Shown: positions 6,901 to 13,040 of the stretch, in pieces
How the letters are laid out: the number at the start of each line of letters is the position of its first letter
Position numbering within the stretch: the first letter of the stretch is position 1
Assembly (NCBI GenBank): GCA_964462945.1
Contig: CAYWZW010000106.1
Span: 1 to 13,040 of the forward strand
DNA length: 13,040 nucleotides
From: GCA-020343675 sp964462945
GTDB lineage: Bacteria; Planctomycetota; Phycisphaerae; Sedimentisphaerales; Anaerobacaceae
Reading direction: 5' to 3'
The notes under the pieces: model-generated
Databases searched by the model: none
The model's input: the letters and a program-made list of their open reading frames with translations, nothing else
What the model was told of the DNA's origin: nothing
Program-made: the position numbers and the translations under genes

Positions 6901-7822
6901 TGAGCTGTCTCCCCGTTGCCTTCAAGAATACGTCCTCCAGATTGGTCTGGCGGATGAGATAATTACCGGCCTTCAGGGCGGAGGCCGCCAGCTCTTTGAG
7001 CACGTCGATCTGGTCGCAGTAGTACCGCACAACATCGAGGGTATCGTCAGCCCTGACGCCATCGGGAATCAGGTCCCGGCTAATCCCGCGGCCGGGCTCG
7101 GCGTCGCGGACCTCCAGGACGTGCTTTTCCATGTTCTCTTCCAGCAAGTCGCCCGGCCGGCCCTCCATGATATTGCGGCCTTTGTGCATGATCAGCAGCC
7201 GGTCGCAAAGCTGGAACGCCTCTTCCATGTAATGCGTCGTCAGCAGGACGGTCGTCTGCTGCTTTTGCAGTTGGCGGATCTTGTCCCAGATCAGGTGGCG
7301 CACCTGCGGATCGAGGCCGGTCGTCGGCTCGTCGAGGATGAGCAGCCTGGGCGAATTCAGAAGCGCCCTGGCGATCACGAGCCTTCGTTTCATGCCGCCC
7401 GAAAGCTCTTTGATTTTCGAATCGGCCTTCTCGGAAAGTTCGAGAAAGTCGAGCAGGTATTCGATGCGTTCTTCGGCCGTCTTGGCCGGCATGTTGTAAA
7501 ACCTCGAATAAATCATCAGGTTCTGTATGACGTTCAGCTCATCGTCGAGGTTGTTTTCCTGCTGGACTACGCCGGAGAGGTACTTGATGGCCAGCTCGTT
7601 TGTTGCCGGGTCGTATCCGAAAATATCCATCCGGCTGTCGCCGTCCCGGTCCCGCGTGCATTTGCCATAGACCATCTTCATCGCCGTGGTTTTGCCCGCG
7701 CCGTTTGGGCCTAAGAACCCGAAGCAACTGCCGGATTCGACGGAAAAACTCAAGTTCCGCACGGCCTGCACCTTGCCGAAACTCTTGCTGATATTGCTTA
7801 CTGTAATGATTGTCGTTGCCAT
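6887..7822 (-). CDS. ABC transporter ATP-binding protein (NodI/DrrA-like exporter)
   Basis: Cytoplasmic ATPase that powers the adjacent ABC-2 permease. From the chosen ATG it has 311 residues. Walker A GPNGAGKT is at 38-45, the Q-loop region VVQQENNLDDELN near 85-97, the signature LSGGMKRR at 140-147, Walker B LLILDEP at 160-166, the D-loop GLDP at 169-172, and the H-loop His197 in LLTTHYMEEA. The C-terminal ~90 residues (VLEVRDAEPG..., ending DVFLKATGR) match the extension common in exporter ATPases. The frame is open upstream to 8092, but those 90 residues look non-coding and the domain begins properly at MATTIITVSNISKSFG. The Shine-Dalgarno is weak (GGAAG about 13 nt upstream), and an ATG at 7852 is an alternative. 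The gene is divergent from the pseudopilin cluster and first in the three-gene minus-strand unit. Confidence 0.93.
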   Translation of the reverse strand: MATTIITVSNISKSFGKVQAVRNLSFSVESGSCFGFLGPNGAGKTTAMKMVYGKCTRDRDGDSRMDIFGYDPATNELAIKYLSGVVQQENNLDDELNVIQNLMIYSRFYNMPAKTAEERIEYLLDFLELSEKADSKIKELSGGMKRRLVIARALLNSPRLLILDEPTTGLDPQVRHLIWDKIRQLQKQQTTVLLTTHYMEEAFQLCDRLLIMHKGRNIMEGRPGDLLEENMEKHVLEVRDAEPGRGISRDLIPDGVRADDTLDVVRYYCDQIDVLKELAASALKAGNYLIRQTNLEDVFLKATGRQLNDRQ

Positions 7823-8056
7823 CTTGGATAAATCACTTCCATTATCACACATCACCGGCCCGGCCGAGCCAATCCGCCTAAAATACCACATTTGTCGCGG
7901 AATTGCAGTCTGGACATTGCAGGAATACTGAATGTACGGTATAATTGTTCTGAACGCACAAATTAAGCCAGGGCACGATTGGAGATTTCGTGGAGCGCAA
8001 AGCCCACTCCGCACAGCCTGCAAATGGAGCGCGAAATTCCAATGGAAGCGAGCCGT
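7823..8056. other. Divergent intergenic region
   Basis: This gap separates the leftward ABC/xth unit from the rightward pseudopilin genes. It contains the promoter candidate listed separately for the right-hand unit. I see no equally good promoter for the left-hand unit; a GATAAT on the minus strand near 7845 lacks a good -35 at standard spacing. Confidence 0.5.
7917..7945 (+). promoter_or_regulatory. Candidate sigma70-type promoter for the pseudopilin genes
   Basis: TTGCAG (7917-7922) and a perfect TATAAT (7940-7945) are separated by exactly 17 nt. The -35 matches the consensus only at TTG. Transcription would start near 7952, about 105 nt before the preferred first start codon, leaving a moderately long leader. 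Confidence 0.55.
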
Positions 8057-8857
8057 ATGACCATGGAGAAATCGAGGGGGTTCACCCGCCACACGTATGG
8101 CGGGTTCACTCTGATAGAGCTGTTGGTGGTCATTGCCGTTATTGCGTTATTGATGGCGATCCTGATGCCGGCCCTGCAGCGAGTGAAGAAACAGGCAAAA
8201 ACGGTCGCTTGCCGGTCGAATCTGCGCCAGTGGGGTCTTTACTTCTCCTTGTATACCGATAGCAACAACGGCCATTTCCACAGAGGCTGGAACAGCAGCG
8301 AGTATCGCCAGGATAGCTGGATGGTTGTAATGCGGCCTTACTACCTGGACGACCCGAGCCTTTGTTACTGCCCGACGGCCACGAAACCGCGCGCCGAAGG
8401 GGCGGACGCAACGTTCGGAGCATGGACGAACTTCTTCAACGAGCACGGCAGCTACGGAATCAATATCTGCGTGACCGACCCTCTGGCGGGCCGGGAGGGC
8501 GGCAGGCCGGCCGAGTGGTATTGGAGAACGCGCGACGTCAGGGACGCCGCCAACATTCCTTTGTTCCTGGATGACTTTTGGTGGGATACGCGGCCGCACC
8601 ATACGGATGCCCCGCCGGCGTATGAGGGCCAAGTGGATGACTGGACCTCGAACGCGATGAAGATGCTCTGCCTCAACCGGCACAACGGGCAGACCAACGT
8701 GACCTTTGTGGATTTCTCGACCAGAACGGTGGGACTCAAAGAGCTGTGGACGCTAAAGTGGAATCGCCAGTTCGACACGACAGGTGCCTGGACAAAGGCC
8801 GGCGGCGTGCAGCCGGAAGACTGGCCGGAGTGGATGAAAAGTTTCAGGGATTACTGA
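8057..8857 (+). CDS. Prepilin-type N-terminal cleavage/methylation protein (pseudopilin 1)
   Basis: Type II secretion/type IV pilus-like pseudopilin. From the preferred ATG (GGAAG 8 nt upstream) it has 266 residues. The class III signal is G16|FTLIELLVVI with Glu at +5 and a hydrophobic helix to about residue 36, so a prepilin peptidase should cut after Gly16 and methylate Phe. After the helix comes KKQAKTVACRSNLRQWG, then a globular domain with CPTATKP, HGSYGIN, NIPLFLDDFWW and LNRHNG...FVDF, and the C-terminal signature VGLKELWTLKW...WTKAGGVQPEDWPEWM ending in DY. The His-X9-Asp spacing of H-X9-DG proteins is kept, but the Gly is Phe. In-frame ATGs at 8024, 8042 and 8063 are alternatives. 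It is the first of five paralogs. Role in Planctomycetota is unproven; an envelope assembly or secretion pseudopilus component is likely. Confidence 0.9.
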   Translation: MTMEKSRGFTRHTYGGFTLIELLVVIAVIALLMAILMPALQRVKKQAKTVACRSNLRQWGLYFSLYTDSNNGHFHRGWNSSEYRQDSWMVVMRPYYLDDPSLCYCPTATKPRAEGADATFGAWTNFFNEHGSYGINICVTDPLAGREGGRPAEWYWRTRDVRDAANIPLFLDDFWWDTRPHHTDAPPAYEGQVDDWTSNAMKMLCLNRHNGQTNVTFVDFSTRTVGLKELWTLKWNRQFDTTGAWTKAGGVQPEDWPEWMKSFRDY

Positions 8858-8888
8858 AAAGACCATAGCGCAGGAAAGGGGCAGCATT

Positions 8889-9650
8889 ATGTGCAAGCGA
8901 AGAGCTTTTACGTTGATAGAGCTGCTGGTGGTTATTGCCATTATCGCGCTGCTGATGGCGGTATTGATGCCGGCCCTTCAGCGAGTACGCAAACAGGCGC
9001 GGACGGTCGCCTGCATGTCGAACGTCAAACAATGGTCCTACTGCTGGCACATGTACCTCGATGATTCCGAGGGAAAATTTCCGAGCGGCGCCGAGGCCTC
9101 CGGCGACTGGCCCGACAAATTGCGACCGTACTACAAGGACCGGGGAGCTTTGACCTTGTGCCCGTCGGCGAAAAAACCCTATACCGATGGCGGCCGGGTC
9201 CCCTTCGGGGCCTGGCGATGGCGGCCGCAAGGAGGGGGCTGGACGGATTTTCAGGATAAGCCGGGTGACGACTACGGCAGTTACGGCATGGATGAATGGC
9301 TTGGCGACCGTCCCGCCGACAACTTCTGGAGACATCGAGAGCAGAAAAAGGCAAATAACATACCGATGTTCATGGACTGCGTCGTCTGGGACGTCTATGC
9401 CAATCACACACAGAGTCCGCCCCCGGCTGATGGAATTGTCACAGAGGAAATGCACTTAGTCTGCATCAACAGGCACGACGGCATTATCAACACCGTTTTT
9501 CTGGACCTGAACGTGCGGAAGGTTGGTCTGAAGGAATTGTGGACCCTGAATTGGCACCGCAACTTCGATACGCAAGGCGCCTGGACCAAGGCTGGCGGCG
9601 CCCAGCCCCAGGACTGGCCCCAGTGGATGAGGCATCTGAAGGATTACTAA
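8889..9650 (+). CDS. Prepilin-type N-terminal cleavage/methylation protein (pseudopilin 2)
   Basis: Paralog of the preceding gene; 253 residues. It has the shortest and most typical leader of the five: MCKRRA then FTLIELLVVIAIIALLMAVLMPAL, so cleavage would fall after Ala6 (Ala instead of the usual Gly; accepted at -1 in some prepilins) with Glu at +5. AAAGGGG about 7 nt before the ATG supports the start. The globular part carries VACMSNVKQW, CPSAKKP, YGSYGMDEWL, NIPMFMD, INRHDGIINTVFLDL (H-X9-D but Leu in place of Gly), then VGLKELWTLNWH, WTKAGG, DWPQWM and final DY. It starts 31 nt after pseudopilin 1 and its stop is 2 nt from the GTG of the next gene, so these three are probably one operon. 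Confidence 0.92.
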   Translation: MCKRRAFTLIELLVVIAIIALLMAVLMPALQRVRKQARTVACMSNVKQWSYCWHMYLDDSEGKFPSGAEASGDWPDKLRPYYKDRGALTLCPSAKKPYTDGGRVPFGAWRWRPQGGGWTDFQDKPGDDYGSYGMDEWLGDRPADNFWRHREQKKANNIPMFMDCVVWDVYANHTQSPPPADGIVTEEMHLVCINRHDGIINTVFLDLNVRKVGLKELWTLNWHRNFDTQGAWTKAGGAQPQDWPQWMRHLKDY

Positions 9651-9652
9651 TA

Positions 9653-10636
9653 GTGAGAAACCTCTTTCACAACCCGGATTTGCGTTCCGGCAATTCTGCC
9701 GCAGCGCCGCATCGACGGACTTCGGCTGCGCCTCAGAATGACAATAGTCGCACCCCGTCCAAACGCGCCGCTTTCACGCTCATCGAGCTTTTGGTCGTCA
9801 TCGCGATCATCGCGCTGCTGATGGCGGTGTTGCTGCCGGCGGTTCAGAGGGTCAGGAAGCAGGCAAAGGCGGTTTTCTGCCGGTCCAATCTGAGGCAGTG
9901 GGGCACCGTTTTCGCCATGTACACAGCCGGCAACGACGGGCTCTTCGCCAGACAGAAGTACTATAATCTGGGCACTCCTGAGCCCTGGATGTATTTTCTG
10001 CATGATGATTCCGCCGGCAGCGAAGGTATCGCCTGCTGCCCGATGGCGGTAAAACCCGCAAACTCTATTGCCGGGCGCGGCGACATGAACACAATCATCA
10101 GCCAACCTGCCAAGGACATAACGGGCGGCACGTTCCGGGCCTGGGGCAAGATCAGGTTCAGCATCGAAGGGCGGCCGATGTTAGACTATTACGGCAGCTA
10201 CGGCATGAACAACTGGCTCTCCGAGCCCCAGGAGGGCGGCCGGGTGGTCATCGGAGCCGGACGCGGCATGAAGGCGTACGAGAAGTCCTTCTGGAGGACC
10301 AGCCATCTGAGCGGCGAGGGCAATATACCGGTATTCCTGGATAGCTGGTGGTGGTGCAGTTGGGTGAAGGATTCCGACCAGCCGCCGCAATACGACGGCG
10401 ATAAAACCGCGTTTCCCTGCGGGTGCACCAATTCGATTCAGCGTTTTTGCATCAATCGGCACGATGGCTTCGTGAATGCGGTCTTTCTGGACGGCTCCGC
10501 CAGAAAGGTCGGCCTCAAAGAGCTGTGGACGTTGAAGTGGCATCGAGACTTCAACACGGCTAACCGCTGGACGAAGGCCGGCGGCGCGCTGCCCGAAGGC
10601 TGGCCCCAGTGGATGAGACGCCTCAAAGACTACTAA
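9653..10636 (+). CDS. Prepilin-type N-terminal cleavage/methylation protein with 40-residue leader (pseudopilin 3)
   Basis: Paralog; 327 residues from a GTG that lies 2 nt after the previous stop, with GAAGGA 9 nt upstream inside the end of that gene. The frame is open further upstream, but that part is a shadow of pseudopilin 2. The leader is unusually long: 40 polar residues (SAAAPHRRTSAAPQNDNSRTPSKRAA in part) precede FTLIELLVVIAIIALLMAVLLPAV, with Ala at -1. Part of the leader reads through repeat-like DNA near 9718-9743. The globular domain is the largest of the set (about 287 mature residues): VFCRSNLRQWG, CCPMAVKP, YYGSYGMNNWL, NIPVFLDSWWW, and INRHDGFVNAVFLDG, the only member with the complete H-X9-DG. 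It ends VGLKELWTLKWH...WTKAGG...GWPQWMRRLKDY. Confidence 0.88.
   Translation: MRNLFHNPDLRSGNSAAAPHRRTSAAPQNDNSRTPSKRAAFTLIELLVVIAIIALLMAVLLPAVQRVRKQAKAVFCRSNLRQWGTVFAMYTAGNDGLFARQKYYNLGTPEPWMYFLHDDSAGSEGIACCPMAVKPANSIAGRGDMNTIISQPAKDITGGTFRAWGKIRFSIEGRPMLDYYGSYGMNNWLSEPQEGGRVVIGAGRGMKAYEKSFWRTSHLSGEGNIPVFLDSWWWCSWVKDSDQPPQYDGDKTAFPCGCTNSIQRFCINRHDGFVNAVFLDGSARKVGLKELWTLKWHRDFNTANRWTKAGGALPEGWPQWMRRLKDY
9718..9743 (+). repeat. Dispersed-repeat-like segment inside the pseudopilin 3 leader
   Basis: The text ACTTCGGCTGCGCCTCAG followed by AATGACA resembles half of the TGTCATTCTGAG...-type dispersed repeats I know from several environmental bacteria. Here it is translated in frame as part of the leader. 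Only one half is seen. Confidence 0.35.
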
Positions 10637-10917
10637 GAGCCTCCCCGAATGGACCTGCCTTGTGCCTTCGGCGCTTGCCTCTACGTAGTTCTACGTATTT
10701 TTACCTTTTTGCTTTGGACTTGGCCATTTTTTCTTGCTTTTTCCGGCGATTCCAGCCAGAATAATAGCGGCGAAGCGGGTTCGTGCATCTTTGATGTGCA
10801 GCGGTTTATTCACGCCACGCGGCAGGCCGGGCGACGGAGCACCAATCCTGTCACGGTCAGAATCGATTTTTGCGGATCCCGCAAAGCGGACTTTCTGCAA
10901 AAAGAAAGGGGCCGGTC
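10637..10917. other. 281-nt gap between the two pseudopilin groups
   Basis: No gene recognised. It holds a direct repeat TCTACGTAGTTCTACGTA near 10680, T-rich tracts, and the hairpin listed at 10869-10885. An AATAAT at 10760-10765 could be a -10 element but no good -35 sits at 16-18 nt. It probably carries the transcription start of pseudopilins 4 and 5, which is inference. Confidence 0.45.
10869..10885 (+). promoter_or_regulatory. Perfect inverted repeat before pseudopilin 4
   Basis: TTTGCGG-ATC-CCGCAAA: 7-bp arms around a 3-nt centre, ending 32 nt before the ATG at 10918. No T-run follows. It may be an operator or an mRNA leader hairpin. Confidence 0.4.
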
Positions 10918-11916
10918 ATGTGCCAGGTAAAGGGATTCAGCTCGTTCGAAGCAAGGATTCCCAATAGGCAGCCGGGCGTCTCGATTCTCGATTCCGGATT
11001 CTCGATTCTGGATACGGCTTGGCCATTCCCTCGGACGCTATCGGGGCGTGGTTTTCGTCCGTCTCGGGACGCCGGACAAGCACAAGCCCCATATCGAGTA
11101 TCGAACAGCGAGCATCGAGGATTCACGCTCATCGAGCTGTTAGTGGTGATCTCCGTCATTGTGCTATTGATGGCGTTGCTGCTACCGGTCCTGCAAAAAG
11201 CCAGAAGGCAAGCCCGCATGGTTCTTTGTCAGTCTCATCTCAAGCAGTGGGGCTCGGTGCTGGCCCTGTACACGGAAGACAGCGAGGGGCGGTTGCCCAT
11301 CGCAAGTTCCACAAGGATTTTCTGGTTTTTCCGAGGGTCATGGCTGCCCGAACGTGATCCCAATAAGCCTCCCGTTTTCCACCGCCTGACCACCAAGGGC
11401 ATCGCCGTTTGCCCGTCGGCCCATAGAGTTCGAGCGACGCAGTCAACGGGCCGGGCCGGCGGCTCCGGGCCGAACATGTCTTACGAAATAAGGTATACCA
11501 CCGGCTCAACGTTTGAAGCCTGGCAGATTACGAGTCCGCCTCCACCGTTTCGCTGCAGTTATGGCTTCAACAGTACGAACATGATGGCCGATTACAGGCA
11601 TGCGAGGGCATATTTTACCAATGGACAAGCCAATGTCCCCGTGCTTCTCGATTCCCCCAGAGAGAACGGCATGCATCGTAACACTGCTGGACCGCCGAGG
11701 AATGAAGGCAGCAGCATGCAGACCTTCTGCATCAACAGGCACAACGGGCATATCAATAGCCTGTTCCTGGATTGGTCCGTTAGGAAAGTCGGCCTCAAAG
11801 AGCTCTGGACGCTCACGTGGGACGACGAATCTGACACGGCAGGTCCCTGGACCAAGGCCGGCGGGGTGCAGCCTGAAGACTGGCCATACTGGATGAGAGG
11901 ATTCAAGGACTATTGA
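10918..11916 (+). CDS. Prepilin-type N-terminal cleavage/methylation protein with 68-residue leader (pseudopilin 4)
   Basis: Paralog; 332 residues from ATG, with AAAGGGG 6 nt upstream. The leader before G68|FTLIELLVVISVIVLLMALLLP is far longer than the usual 5-30 residues and is partly coded by two heptanucleotide arrays (10980-11014 and 11092-11119), giving VSILDSGFSILD and YRVSNSEHRG. I found no in-frame ATG, GTG or TTG between the chosen start and the signal, so a shorter leader would need a non-canonical start. After the helix: KARRQARMVLCQSHLKQWG, CPSAHRV, YEIRYTTGSTFEAWQI, CSYGFN, NVPVLLDSP, INRHNGHINSLFLDW (H-X9-D with Trp for Gly), VGLKELWTLTW, WTKAGGVQPEDWPYWMRGFKDY. It shares 62 identical bases with pseudopilin 5. 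Its stop lies 2 nt before that gene's ATG. Confidence 0.88.
   Translation: MCQVKGFSSFEARIPNRQPGVSILDSGFSILDTAWPFPRTLSGRGFRPSRDAGQAQAPYRVSNSEHRGFTLIELLVVISVIVLLMALLLPVLQKARRQARMVLCQSHLKQWGSVLALYTEDSEGRLPIASSTRIFWFFRGSWLPERDPNKPPVFHRLTTKGIAVCPSAHRVRATQSTGRAGGSGPNMSYEIRYTTGSTFEAWQITSPPPPFRCSYGFNSTNMMADYRHARAYFTNGQANVPVLLDSPRENGMHRNTAGPPRNEGSSMQTFCINRHNGHINSLFLDWSVRKVGLKELWTLTWDDESDTAGPWTKAGGVQPEDWPYWMRGFKDY
10980..11014 (+). repeat. Heptanucleotide array CTCGATT, five units, inverted orientation
   Basis: Five consecutive 7-mers read CTCGATT, CTCGATT, CCGGATT, CTCGATT, CTGGATA. The reverse complement AATCGAG is the same family as the CATCGAG/TATCGAG units found downstream, so this array is inverted relative to those. 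It is translated within the pseudopilin 4 leader. Confidence 0.75.
11092..11119 (+). repeat. Heptanucleotide array (Y)ATCGAR, four units, pseudopilin 4 leader
   Basis: Units TATCGAG, TATCGAA, CAGCGAG, CATCGAG run directly into the codons of the prepilin signal GFTLIE. The signal's own CTCATCGAG codons also contain the unit. Confidence 0.8.
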
Positions 11917-11918
11917 AA

Positions 11919-12989
11919 ATGTACCCGGATTGTGATCCCGATCCCAGTTTTTCCTGTCACCCCGAGCAAGGTCGAGGGGTCTGGCGGCGAACGGGAGGCA
12001 CGTCTCTTTCGCGGCCGGATGTCTCGACTTCGTCCCGATACGACCGGCACTCCGCTCGACATGACAAACGCGGTGCGGCACGGCTGTTCCCTCGGGCCGG
12101 CGGGGATCGGTGTTCTCATCCGTCATCGTGTGCCGCAGAAGCCCATGCCCCATATCGAGTATCGAGCAGCGGGCATCGAGCATCGAACATCGAGCATCGA
12201 GGCTTCACGCTCATCGAGCTTCTGGTGGTCATTTCCGTCATTGTACTGTTGATGGCTCTCTTATTGCCGGCGCTGCAAAAAGCCAGAAGGCAAGCCCGCA
12301 TGGTTCTTTGTCAGTCTCATCTCAAGCAGTGGGGGACCGTACTGGCGCTTTACGTCGAGGACAGTGAGGGCCGGCTCCCGATACTGGATGGTGGGACGGT
12401 TCTCTGGTTCTTTCGGGGCTCGTGGGTGCCGCAAGGCGATCCCAACAGGCCTCACATTTTCCAGAAGGTCGTCACGAGGGGCATCGCCTGCTGCCCGATG
12501 GCCGTCAAAGTGAGGCCTGGCCCCACTACGGGCCTTAGCCGTGGTTCGGGCCCCTACGGATCGTACGAAATAAGGTGGGCGAGTGGCTCAACCTTCGAAG
12601 CATGGAAGATTATGAGTCCCCCTCCGCCTTTTCGCGGCAGCTACGGTTTCAACGTCACGGCATTCCCTAAGAGCATCGACACTTTTTTGTCCAGGAGTCA
12701 GGCCAATATGCCGGTGATTCTCGATAGTCCCACGCGTATGGGTAGGCACATCAATACCGATCCACCGCCAAGGAGGGAAGGCAGTGGGATGACGACCTTC
12801 TGCATAAACCGGCACAGCGGGTACATCAATGGTCTGTTCCTGGATTGGTCGGTTAGAAGAGTCGGTCTCAAAGAGTTGTGGACATTGAAATGGGACGATC
12901 AGTCTGATACCGCCGGTCCCTGGACGAAGGCCGGTGGCGTTCTACCTGAGGATTGGCCTTATTGGATGAGAGGATTCAAGGACTATTAA
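11919..12989 (+). CDS. Prepilin-type N-terminal cleavage/methylation protein with 95-residue leader (pseudopilin 5)
   Basis: Paralog and closest relative of pseudopilin 4; 356 residues from an ATG 2 nt after the previous stop, with AAGGA 9 nt upstream. A TTG at 11913 is also in frame. The leader is about 95 residues, the longest of the set, and is coded by dispersed-repeat-like DNA (11955-12066) and a seven-unit heptanucleotide array (12153-12201). I see no in-frame ATG, GTG or TTG closer to the signal. Cleavage is expected at G95|FTLIELLVVISVIVLLMALLLP. The globular part has VLCQSHLKQWG, CCPMAVKV, YEIRWASGSTFEAWKI, GSYGFN, NMPVILDSP, INRHSGYINGLFLDW (Trp in place of the H-X9-DG Gly) and ends VGLKELWTLKW...WTKAGGVLPEDWPYWMRGFKDY. 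The long leader without stops supports real translation, but whether so long a leader is processed is unknown. Confidence 0.87.
   Translation: MYPDCDPDPSFSCHPEQGRGVWRRTGGTSLSRPDVSTSSRYDRHSARHDKRGAARLFPRAGGDRCSHPSSCAAEAHAPYRVSSSGHRASNIEHRGFTLIELLVVISVIVLLMALLLPALQKARRQARMVLCQSHLKQWGTVLALYVEDSEGRLPILDGGTVLWFFRGSWVPQGDPNRPHIFQKVVTRGIACCPMAVKVRPGPTTGLSRGSGPYGSYEIRWASGSTFEAWKIMSPPPPFRGSYGFNVTAFPKSIDTFLSRSQANMPVILDSPTRMGRHINTDPPPRREGSGMTTFCINRHSGYINGLFLDWSVRRVGLKELWTLKWDDQSDTAGPWTKAGGVLPEDWPYWMRGFKDY
11955..12066 (+). repeat. Dispersed-repeat-like element in the pseudopilin 5 leader
   Basis: Begins TGTCACCCCGAGCAAGGTC and ends CACTCCGCTCGACATGACA, i.e. roughly inverted ends (TGTCA...TGACA with GTCGAG/CTCGAC inside). 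Text of this type is, to my knowledge, common as dispersed intergenic repeats in environmental bacteria. Here it is read as protein. Copy number in the genome cannot be seen. Confidence 0.45.
12153..12201 (+). repeat. Heptanucleotide array (Y)ATCGAR, seven units, pseudopilin 5 leader
   Basis: Units TATCGAG, TATCGAG, CAGCGGG, CATCGAG, CATCGAA, CATCGAG, CATCGAG lead straight into GGC TTC ACG CTC ATC GAG (GFTLIE). Compared with the four units of pseudopilin 4, three extra units add 21 nt, coding seven extra residues (HRASNIE region). Confidence 0.82.
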
Positions 12990-13040
12990 GGCACTCTAAC
13001 AAAACTGAATAACTCGTCGCCAGCATATTAGAAAACAACC

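Noticed and set aside
7823..8092. N-terminal extension of the ABC ATPase
   Set aside because: The extra 90 codons show no domain and overlap the rightward promoter and the start of pseudopilin 1; the ATPase domain begins properly at the ATG at 7822.
11506..12183. Minus-strand open frame of 225 codons across the pseudopilin 4/5 boundary
   Set aside because: Shadow of two well-supported plus-strand genes and their repeat-rich leaders; its opening residues are just the heptamer array in reverse.
10980..12201. Possible CRISPR array from the regularly repeated ATCGAG text
   Set aside because: The units are 7 nt, directly tandem, without spacers, and lie inside coding leaders; no cas genes are present.
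12990..13040. Terminator for the pseudopilin cluster
   Set aside because: No GC-rich hairpin followed by a T-run is visible in the last 51 bases; it may lie beyond the window.

Overview
The window looks like a piece of a Planctomycetota chromosome or metagenome bin, most likely Phycisphaerae-like. This is inferred from family content, not from a marker gene: five paralogous prepilin-like proteins share the C-terminal signature VGLKELWTLKW...WTKAGG...DWPxWM...DY, which I associate with that group, and RHS-core proteins carry repeated beta-sandwich-like modules ending in CGWVD. No rRNA, tRNA, CRISPR array, integrase or complete transposase is visible.

Layout. (1) About 1-5172, all minus strand: two tandem RHS 'tip' cassettes. 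In transcription order they are: RHS copy 2 (3349-5076, frame open to 5172), a small membrane-anchored protein (2737-3255), RHS copy 1 (731-2668), and a small four-helix membrane protein (169-654). The two RHS fragments share an ungapped segment of about 1185 bp (1109-2293 and 3976-5160, constant offset 2867) covering the beta-modules and RHS core. After the hyperconserved DPSG motif they diverge completely into unrelated C-terminal tails. Each tail is followed by its own unrelated small membrane gene, as in polymorphic-toxin/immunity arrays. Neither copy has a natural 5' end. (2) 5298-7822, minus strand: an apparent three-gene operon of ABC ATPase, ABC-2 permease (14-nt overlap) and exodeoxyribonuclease III (37-nt gap). 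(3) 7823-8056: divergent intergenic region with a plausible sigma70-type promoter pointing right. (4) 8057-12989, plus strand: five pseudopilin genes, probably two transcription units (three genes, a 281-nt gap with a hairpin, then two genes).

The most interesting points are the RHS cassettes with two unrecognised tail/partner pairs, and the pseudopilin leaders. The last three pseudopilins have leaders of 40, 68 and 95 residues that appear to be built from repetitive DNA. In the last two, imperfect heptanucleotide arrays (4 and 7 units) sit between the only usable start codon and the prepilin cleavage site. The difference of 3 units (21 nt) keeps the frame, while a change of 1 or 2 units would shift it.

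Nothing was searched or computed. Family calls rest on motifs read by eye, and functions of the tails and small partner proteins are inference.
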